DNA of 18,621 bases. It comes from Candidatus Cloacimonadota bacterium (GTDB lineage Bacteria > Cloacimonadota > Cloacimonadia > JGIOTU-2). Each line of letters opens with the position of its first letter. Within the stretch, counting starts at the first letter, position 1. Position numbers and translations under genes: made by a program. The stretch spans positions 1 to 18,621 of the forward strand of contig JAGHCS010000097.1 in the NCBI GenBank assembly GCA_021160355.1, read 5' to 3'. The notes beneath the pieces were generated by a model that was not told the DNA's origin, ran no database searches, and saw only the letters and a program-made list of their open reading frames with translations. Positions 12,614 through 18,621 of the stretch are shown in pieces.

Positions 12614-15478
12614 ATGAAATTAATTAAAAACGGAAAAACTGCACTTGGTATCTACCAGGATGGATTAACAATTAAAGCCGCACAGCTTACTGTCATTAAT
12701 GGAAAGATAAGTCTTACCGAACTTACAGAAACGACTCTCTCTTTGCCTCTTTATCCTCATGAAGACACACAAGCTGAACCGGAAACTGCTGTAGATATTG
12801 AATCTGAGGACATGGAACCAATTCCAGATCTTGCAGATTTTTCTGAAGATTTTAAGATGCCCGATCTTGCAGAATTAGAAGAGGCAGAGTACGAACCGTC
12901 CGAAGATTCTGAACCTCTTATAACGGGTAAGCAAGAATTTCAAAAGCTCATTTCTCAATTTCCTCTTGATTCATGCAGAATATCAATGAATGCTCTTGAG
13001 GATAACGTTTCTTTCATTCAATTTGATGAAACCTTCTCTCAAACGCATTCTCATTCAAAAATAAAGAAAAAATTGCGTGATGAGATACTTTCTAAAGAAG
13101 AGCAGAAGAATAAAAATTTTACCTTTGATTTCATAAAAAATAAAGATAATTCCATTCTTGCTTTCACCGAAGCTGACACTAACGATATACTTCATGCTTT
13201 GAAGGATATAAATCCCTTAATTTCTAAAAAGAGATTTTTCTATAGTTTTATCGAGCCGATTGAAATTTCGCTGATGAATCTCGTTCGGAATAACTACGAT
13301 TACTCGCCCGATGAACATGTTTTGATAATCTACATCGGTGTTGATACAAAATTCGGCATTGTTATGAAGGGGAATAACTTTGTGAAAAATTTCCCGCTCA
13401 TTATTCCGGATACAGACATCGAACACATGAGGCAGGTTATATACTCCAAAATTATCCTTGAACAAGACACCTCAAATGTAAATATCACAAATAATATTAT
13501 TCTGGCTGGCGAGATGGCAAAAGACGATGATGTTGAATTTTTCCAGAGTAGAATCAATTCCGGTGCTCAGATCTCGCGCATCTCTCTTGAAAAGCTGCAC
13601 ATTCCTCAAGCAAAAGAAGATGTTTTCCCGCCGGAACGCATTGCCGATTACTGTATTCCAATAGCCCTCGCCTGGAAATCTCTTGAGAGTCGAAATAAAA
13701 ATTTTTATACATGTAATCTTCTCCCATCCAAAATAATTGAAAGCCAAAAACCTTTTAAAATCGCATGGCATGGTTTTATTATACTTACGGCGATCTTTTA
13801 TGTTGCCTTTTCTGCGACCTCTAAGAATCTCAATATTAAAAAAGATATCATTAAGATCCGACGCGAAAACAGTCAGGTTGAGCTTGAGTTGAGAAAGAAT
13901 CGTGCTATAGTTGTGAAGCTTCAGCAAGTTAAAAATGATATCGAAGTCCTTCAGGAAAATTTGAAGAAAGTTGATAAACTGGTTGGTAATAAAAATCAAT
14001 GGTATTATATATTAAATGTAATTTCCAATTCATTAAAAAATCATAAAATCAGCTGGATTACATCTCTTAACAGCCAGGAAAAAACATTTAAAATAAGTGG
14101 CTTTACCACGCGAAAAAGGAATGTTATCCCATTTTCAAACCTTTTCCCAAAAGGCATTATTGAGAAGGTGATAGAGAACACAATACAGAATATTGGAATC
14201 TGGCAATATGACATCACCTTTGGTTATCCGGATCCTCTTGAAGTAGCAAAACAAAAGAAGAAAGACGAACCGGGTATTGAATTTATAAAAGATAAAGAAC
14301 AACTCAAAACCCCGCAGGTTCAAATAGAAAAAAACGGACCGACTCAAGAGGAGCAAACAAAACCGGTTACTACTCCTCAAGCTCTTTCAATTAATGATAA
14401 AGTCCGTTATAACCAAATCATTGATCTCTATTTTTCCGGGAATTTCCAGAAGGCATACAACCAATTTAAAAAATTCCTTACAGACTTCCCTGATAGCAAG
14501 TATACACACAGCGCAAGCTACCTGCTGGGTGAGTGCCTGTATCAAATGGAAGATATAGATCATGCAATTCTCGTTTTTGATAAAGTTGTTACCCAGAACG
14601 GTATAAAAACTCCAGATGCTTTGATGATGCTTGGTAATGCATACGCTAAAAACAACAATATTGAAGAAGCAAAATTTTATTGGAAAAGGGTGCTTAATGA
14701 ATATCCCAATAATCGTTTAGCACCAATTGCAACGGCAAAGATAAACCAACATTCACAAACAACACCGGCTCCAAAACAATCCGAAGAAGTTCAAATTCCG
14801 GAGAATCAACTTGAAACACAATATGAGCTTCAGCTTTATGCAGATGGCAACTATGACAGAGTTCTTGCCGAACAGAAAAAGCTCAAATTAGCAGGTTATA
14901 ATGCAAAAATTATTCCTGTTTCAACTAGTAAAGGTATTATTTATAGACTTAGGATTGTCGATCTTCTTTCTGGAAATGATGCACTTGCTCTTGGGAAGAA
15001 GATTAGCACTCAGCAGAATGCCTATCATGATTTTTGGATCACGAAAGCTGATGTTGCACAAGAATCTGTTGATAAAAACGTAGAAGCTCCAACTATGAGC
15101 AATCAAGAAGAAATTCAAAATAAGTACTCTGCCATTCTGGATAAATATTTTGCTCATGATTTACATGGTGCATATGATGATTTTTACTCCTTTATGAAAA
15201 AATATCCAGACAGTGATCTTGCTTCGCATGCTCGATATTTTATGGGAGAAGCTCAATATCAATTGGATAATATTCTTGAAGCAATTACAATATTTGAATC
15301 GGTTGTTGCAGAAAATTCCAAAAAAACTCCAGATGCGTTGATGATGCTTGGTAATTCATATGAAGAGCTCAACGATAAAGACAAGGCTCTTTATTATTGG
15401 AATGAATTAATATCTCGATATCCTCAAAATCGGCTTGCTGATATTGCCCAGCTTAAAGCCATTGAAATAAAGGATTGA
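12614..15478 (+). CDS. pilM: PilM-PilN-like fusion carrying TPR-SPOR-TPR modules
   Basis: In 954 residues this joins parts that are normally separate. Residues 1-~380 look like a PilM/GspL actin-like domain (TALGIYQDGLTIKAAQL start; VLIIYIGVDTKFGIVMKG as a later beta-sheet motif), with an acidic insertion at ~46-105. A single membrane helix follows (~386-403), then a coiled coil (~405-460) and a PilN-like region (~465-550). The periplasmic tail has a YbgF/CpoB-like TPR block (599-710), a SPOR domain (~734-805; YELQLYADGNYDRVLAEQKKL, then YRLRIV) and a second TPR block (838-952). PilM/PilN bridge the cytoplasmic ATPases and the periplasmic PilO; SPOR domains bind denuded glycan strands of peptidoglycan. 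The extra tail could anchor the machine to the wall. No ribosome site is obvious; the gene follows pilT by 13 bp. Domain order is clear, the family call for the first domain is moderate. Confidence 0.78.
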   Translation: MKLIKNGKTALGIYQDGLTIKAAQLTVINGKISLTELTETTLSLPLYPHEDTQAEPETAVDIESEDMEPIPDLADFSEDFKMPDLAELEEAEYEPSEDSEPLITGKQEFQKLISQFPLDSCRISMNALEDNVSFIQFDETFSQTHSHSKIKKKLRDEILSKEEQKNKNFTFDFIKNKDNSILAFTEADTNDILHALKDINPLISKKRFFYSFIEPIEISLMNLVRNNYDYSPDEHVLIIYIGVDTKFGIVMKGNNFVKNFPLIIPDTDIEHMRQVIYSKIILEQDTSNVNITNNIILAGEMAKDDDVEFFQSRINSGAQISRISLEKLHIPQAKEDVFPPERIADYCIPIALAWKSLESRNKNFYTCNLLPSKIIESQKPFKIAWHGFIILTAIFYVAFSATSKNLNIKKDIIKIRRENSQVELELRKNRAIVVKLQQVKNDIEVLQENLKKVDKLVGNKNQWYYILNVISNSLKNHKISWITSLNSQEKTFKISGFTTRKRNVIPFSNLFPKGIIEKVIENTIQNIGIWQYDITFGYPDPLEVAKQKKKDEPGIEFIKDKEQLKTPQVQIEKNGPTQEEQTKPVTTPQALSINDKVRYNQIIDLYFSGNFQKAYNQFKKFLTDFPDSKYTHSASYLLGECLYQMEDIDHAILVFDKVVTQNGIKTPDALMMLGNAYAKNNNIEEAKFYWKRVLNEYPNNRLAPIATAKINQHSQTTPAPKQSEEVQIPENQLETQYELQLYADGNYDRVLAEQKKLKLAGYNAKIIPVSTSKGIIYRLRIVDLLSGNDALALGKKISTQQNAYHDFWITKADVAQESVDKNVEAPTMSNQEEIQNKYSAILDKYFAHDLHGAYDDFYSFMKKYPDSDLASHARYFMGEAQYQLDNILEAITIFESVVAENSKKTPDALMMLGNSYEELNDKDKALYYWNELISRYPQNRLADIAQLKAIEIKD
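14408..15463 (+). repeat. Two related TPR blocks flanking the SPOR domain
   Basis: The blocks at about 14408-14745 and 15125-15463 are 717 bp apart and encode parallel sequences: [QA]I[IL]D.YF, then FPDS or YPDS, LGE or MGE, KTPDALMMLGN, and YPNNRLA or YPQNRLA. The DNA encoding TPDALMMLGN is almost identical in both copies (14609 and 15326). They look like an old duplication with one conserved core kept similar by selection or conversion. Confidence 0.85.
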
Positions 15479-15482
15479 TGCA

Positions 15483-16358
15483 ATGCCTTATGCAATAAGA
15501 AACTCTATTATCCTTGGTGTGCTGCTCATTCTCGTTTTTATCGGAGGAATGCTTTCAAATTCCCAATCGGTTAAGAGGTTTGAAAAAATTGAAAAGGTAT
15601 TTAAGGAAAACTCTCACACGTTGAATCAACTTAAAAAAACCAATCCCGATCTTGAAAGGACAGATGAAATAATTGCGTCACTTGAAGAAATGAAGAAGAA
15701 GGCTCTTGAAAATAATAAAATAATACTCAAAAAAGACAATCCTAGCCAGACATATCAGTACCTTATTGATATTACGGAAACTTTTACTCCCGGATTAAAT
15801 TTTGACTTTAAGGTTGCGCAGGGTGGCAAAAAAGGTGACATTCATTTTAATTCATATACATTGAACGGCTCCGGAAATATAGAATTACTCCATTTCTTTC
15901 TTTATCAGCTCGAATACCAGGCTCCTCTCTATGTTATTGAATCTATGCGGATTTCAGAAACTTCTGTTGCCCTCAAAGATACAGTCGATTTCTCTATGAA
16001 GTTGAGTGTATTCTATGATAAAAAAACCGGTACTTCGATTTCTGAGATACCATTCAGGAGTTTTAGTTATTCTAATCTTACATATAATCCTTTCTATTCT
16101 CAAATCCATGCACCCTTAGACCGAACTGAAGAAGAAAAATATATCAATATAAATTCCTCTGTCATAATCGGACTGACCCCCGATAAAGTGTTTCTCAGAG
16201 ACATGAATGGGTTGATTGTCACACTTGTTCCGGGGTCGCGGGTAGCATATGGATATCTTAATTATATAAACTGGAAACAGCAATGTGCTGTATTTAATAT
16301 TAATCGAATTGGTATTAACCAAGAGGTTAAAATGTATTTACAAGGTAATGAATTATGA
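15483..16358 (+). CDS. pilO: PilO-PilP-like fusion, T4P alignment complex
   Basis: PilO and PilP form the periplasmic part of the complex that joins PilM/N to the secretin. This 291-residue protein has a membrane helix (about 7-25), a coiled coil (26-85) and a ferredoxin-like PilO region (about 90-190). The last 90 residues (202-291) look like PilP/GspC: an N-P-F motif (N202), then I-G-L, a V-F-L-R-D-x-x-G strand, and L-V-P-G-S-R-V-A-Y-G-Y-L. PilP is normally a separate lipoprotein of about 170 residues; here it would be tethered through PilO's helix instead. AAAGGA lies 8 nt upstream of the start. The gene is 4 bp after the fusion gene and overlaps the secretin gene by 4 bp (ATGA), which supports joint translation. 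Confidence 0.8.
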   Translation: MPYAIRNSIILGVLLILVFIGGMLSNSQSVKRFEKIEKVFKENSHTLNQLKKTNPDLERTDEIIASLEEMKKKALENNKIILKKDNPSQTYQYLIDITETFTPGLNFDFKVAQGGKKGDIHFNSYTLNGSGNIELLHFFLYQLEYQAPLYVIESMRISETSVALKDTVDFSMKLSVFYDKKTGTSISEIPFRSFSYSNLTYNPFYSQIHAPLDRTEEEKYININSSVIIGLTPDKVFLRDMNGLIVTLVPGSRVAYGYLNYINWKQQCAVFNINRIGINQEVKMYLQGNEL

Positions 16359-17551
16359 AAAAAATAATTCTATTAGTTTTAATTTTTTCACTTATGGCAG
16401 CCTCCCTATTCGCCCAATGGGTCTATGACGAATTTTCATATAAGGAACTGGTTTCTATGACCCGTGAAACACCTTTCCCGGAAGCAATACACGCACTCGA
16501 AGTAATGTCTATCCAATTTGAAGGAAAAAAGATCGTTAATATGAGTAAATTTTCCGGCACTATTGGCATTCCCGTTAAAGAGGTTTACTGGAAGAACGCA
16601 CTCTTTCTTATCATTAATTTCAACGATCTTATGCTTGAAGACCTTCCAGGCTCCTATGTGATCAAAGATGCCGCTGAAGTTATTGAAGAAGAGCTGGGTG
16701 AGCAGCCAGAGATCACCCCCGACACAAAACAAGTTAAGATATCTTCCATCTTTTTTAAGGCAGATAAATCTATTCTCAACAGTATCGGGATTGACTGGTC
16801 CACGCTTTTTAATGGCAAGGTTGTTGCTTCCGTGGATTTCAAAGGAACAACTGTCGGACAGGATATCTTTAATGCCACTGCCGCTACAAAGCTTGAATCT
16901 GGAGATGTCTCAATTGATATTAATACCCTTTTCACTATTCTAGAATCGCACCAGAAGGGCAGCATTATCGCACGCCCTTCTGTGGTTGTTATCTCTGGTA
17001 AAACAGGTCAGATACAGGTCGGAGAAGACTTCTCTGTGAAAAAGACAGATGATGCAGGTAATGTTACTGACGAATTTTTCCAGACGGGTGTGATTATGAC
17101 TGTAACGCCAACCGTTGTCGAAAATGAAGACATCGAAGCTATTCATCTTGTGGCAAGTGTACAAAAGAGCTCGGCAACTCCTGGCGAACTCAGCACCATC
17201 ATTAATAAAAGCGAATCTTCAACAGAAGTATTGCTTTTTGATGGTGAGGAAACAGTTATCGGTGGTTTATATGATACTGATGAAACGGTTACTCGGGCAG
17301 GCATTCCAATTTTGAAAGATCTTCCCTGGTGGGTATTTGGCATACGTTATCTTACCGGATCAAACAGGCATGAGACGAATATTCGAGAAATGATCGTTAT
17401 TATTAAAGCTGAAATATCGAAACCTATTCTGGAACGTAAAAAAGAAGCCCTGTCCACACAACAGCAGATCGAAGAGCATCGTATTAAGGACCAGAATGCG
17501 TCAAAACTTTTTAATAATGATGAGGACAACGATGACAACAAGAATAAATAG
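16355..17551 (+). CDS. pilQ: Short PilQ/GspD-type outer-membrane secretin
   Basis: The secretin forms the outer-membrane channel for the pilus. A signal peptide is clear (MKKIILLVLIFSLMAASLFA, cleavage near residue 20-22). Residues ~45-115 form one STN/N0-like domain. The C-terminal secretin domain (~120-365) has the typical GSIIARPSVVVISGKTGQI strand, GVIMTVTPTV, and the closing signature ETVIGGLY...RAGIPILKDLPWW followed by a last strand (EMIVIIKAEI). At 398 residues it is much shorter than PilQ or GspD (about 600-700): there is only one N-terminal ring domain and no AMIN repeats. The last ~35 residues are a charged Q/E/N/D-rich tail. AAGGT precedes the start. The 3' end overlaps the next gene by 20 bp. 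Confidence 0.92.
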   Translation: MKKIILLVLIFSLMAASLFAQWVYDEFSYKELVSMTRETPFPEAIHALEVMSIQFEGKKIVNMSKFSGTIGIPVKEVYWKNALFLIINFNDLMLEDLPGSYVIKDAAEVIEEELGEQPEITPDTKQVKISSIFFKADKSILNSIGIDWSTLFNGKVVASVDFKGTTVGQDIFNATAATKLESGDVSIDINTLFTILESHQKGSIIARPSVVVISGKTGQIQVGEDFSVKKTDDAGNVTDEFFQTGVIMTVTPTVVENEDIEAIHLVASVQKSSATPGELSTIINKSESSTEVLLFDGEETVIGGLYDTDETVTRAGIPILKDLPWWVFGIRYLTGSNRHETNIREMIVIIKAEISKPILERKKEALSTQQQIEEHRIKDQNASKLFNNDEDNDDNKNK

Positions 17552-18621
17552 ATTCGGCTTCCTCTTCGTACTCCTTCTCTGTGCAGGTATTTTCCTATTC
17601 CTTGTAAGCTGTGGGCTCACTCTGACTGATCCCGATCTCTCTGATGCCCCTTCAAATCTCAAAATTAAAAAAACTGATGAGGGCAGAATCGAAATAACAT
17701 GGACGTATCAAATTCCAGAACACGCTGATTCGGATACACTCTATTTTGTGATCGGTAAGAAGGTCGGCACAGGGAGTTGGAACGATAGCTATCAAAATAT
17801 TTCCACCCAATTCCTCACCTATCTTGATAACATTCCTACAAATGATAGTCTTGTATATGCCTACAAGGTAAAGTTCTACAACAAATCTACAAAAGAATCT
17901 TCTCCATACTCCGAGGTAATCGCCTACATGTCTTCAAATTGCGATCCCACAGACCTTGTTATCGAACAGCAGACGCAGTCCAAGGTAGAAGTAAGCTGGA
18001 AGGATCATTGTGTTGGTGAGGAAGGATATTATATCGATAAAAAAGTCGGCACAGGTAATTGGACTAGCCACTACCGAACTCTCAGTGCAGAGGCAACCTC
18101 TTTTGTAGATGACATAAACCTTTTTGAAGAAGTCTTTTATAGAGCTCAGGCATTTGTAGGTACTTCGACCTCATCAACCACCGAGAACTCGATCACCCCG
18201 ACACTTCTCGCACCGTCAAATCTCATCCTCCAGCAGCTTGATCAAAACAAGATAAAGCTCACATGGCAGGATAACAGTGAAGGGGAGGTCGGTTTCAACA
18301 TCGATAAAAAGATCGGGGGTACGGACTGGGTAACAACCTATGCCACCACGGGCAGCGACACGGTCACCTTCATCGATGACATCACGCAGCCATGTGGAAC
18401 ATTTTATTATCGCGTAAGGGCATACTCTGGAGTTTATGCCTCTGCAAACAGCGAAGAAGCTCAGATAAATTTTCTTCTCGATCTTGTCGGTTTCGTAAAC
18501 ACCCCTGGCGTTGCCCAGGATATCACGACTTCCGGCTGGTATGCCTATGTTCCGGACAACTATGATGGTTTGCAGATCATATATTTTGGAAATCCTGAAA
18601 ATCCAGAGATTGTACATACCA
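17532..18621 (+). CDS. Lipoprotein with three FN3 domains and an LVIVD-repeat region, 3' end missing
   Basis: The ATG at 17532 opens a frame without stop to the window end (363 complete codons). A 26-residue hydrophobic signal peptide ends in the lipobox L-V-S-C27, so the protein should be lipidated and placed on the outer membrane or periplasmic face. Three FN3-like domains follow (from about 39, 138 and 227), each with the pattern PSNL / W / GY or GF-x-I-[DE]KK-[VI]G / S or F-x-D-[DN]I / YR. From residue ~319 an LVIVD-type repeat starts (VGFVNTPG...AYVPDNYDGLQII), the first blade of a probable beta-propeller. The start overlaps the secretin end by 20 bp, suggesting coupled expression and a possible pilotin-like, pilus-related or surface-binding role. 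No better start was found. Function unknown. Confidence 0.8.
   Translation, partial: MTTRINRFGFLFVLLLCAGIFLFLVSCGLTLTDPDLSDAPSNLKIKKTDEGRIEITWTYQIPEHADSDTLYFVIGKKVGTGSWNDSYQNISTQFLTYLDNIPTNDSLVYAYKVKFYNKSTKESSPYSEVIAYMSSNCDPTDLVIEQQTQSKVEVSWKDHCVGEEGYYIDKKVGTGNWTSHYRTLSAEATSFVDDINLFEEVFYRAQAFVGTSTSSTTENSITPTLLAPSNLILQQLDQNKIKLTWQDNSEGEVGFNIDKKIGGTDWVTTYATTGSDTVTFIDDITQPCGTFYYRVRAYSGVYASANSEEAQINFLLDLVGFVNTPGVAQDITTSGWYAYVPDNYDGLQIIYFGNPENPEIVHT

Noticed and set aside
13472..13999. Minus-strand frame of 175 codons inside the PilM/N fusion gene
   Set aside because: It is antisense to a clear coding region and reads as low-complexity F/I/N-rich shadow sequence.
18216..18617. Minus-strand frame of 133 codons at the window end
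   Set aside because: The + strand here encodes FN3 and LVIVD domains in one open frame; the antisense frame has no recognisable features.
1..18621. CRISPR array, tRNA or rRNA genes, insertion sequences, or a restriction or toxin-antitoxin system
   Set aside because: No regularly spaced repeats, cloverleaf-like segments, transposase motifs or defence-gene motifs were seen; nearly all bases are accounted for by the pilus-related genes.

Overview
The window is an AT-rich bacterial segment in which every supported gene lies on the + strand. It carries most of a type IV pilus (T4P) or pilus-like envelope-spanning machine in one cluster. The divergent pilins, the fused alignment-complex proteins, the TPR-carrying GT-C glycosyltransferase and the FN3/LVIVD lipoprotein suggest an uncultured or poorly studied member of the FCB superphylum, for example a Cloacimonadota-like lineage. 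That placement is inferred from protein style, not from a marker gene.

Layout: (1) 1-1773, the 3' part of a membrane glycosyltransferase-like protein with about ten TPRs. (2) 1774-2028, a regulatory gap with a sigma-54-type promoter and a strong ribosome binding site. (3) 2029-2451, the likely major pilin, followed by a 12-bp GC-topped hairpin that probably cuts transcript levels downstream. (4) 2526-5670, pilC (inner-membrane platform) and pilB (extension ATPase). (5) 5673-9525, four small-headed or large-headed pilin-like proteins. The last two share an N-terminal scaffold but carry different heads: two tandem DNRLRE/CBM96-like domains in one, a PilX-like beta-rich region in the other. (6) 9549-11318, a PilS-like membrane protein that stops after its histidine-containing dimerisation domain, and a receiver protein with a degenerate cyclic-nucleotide-binding-like output domain. 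(7) 11386-12600, a PilT-family ATPase. (8) 12614-17551, the alignment complex and secretin in compressed form: a PilM-PilN-like fusion with extra TPR-SPOR-TPR modules, a PilO-PilP-like fusion, and a short PilQ/GspD-type secretin. (9) 17532 to the end, a lipoprotein with three FN3 domains and the start of an LVIVD-repeat region.

How it may work: PilB and PilT would drive polymerisation and depolymerisation of the 2029 pilin through PilC. The four minor pilin-like proteins would prime the fibre or form its tip, with the DNRLRE protein as candidate adhesin. The PilMN and PilOP fusions would link the cytoplasmic ATPases to the outer-membrane secretin, and the SPOR domain could tie the complex to peptidoglycan. 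The kinase-like and receiver proteins sit between the minor pilins and PilT, which suggests local control of the motor. No prepilin peptidase, no sigma-54 activator and no separate pilN or pilP gene is present in the window.

The most unusual points are the pilin-like proteins that lack a recognisable type III leader and Glu5, the 954-residue PilM/N-TPR-SPOR-TPR fusion, the kinase without an ATP-binding domain, and the duplicated DNRLRE head on a minor pilin.
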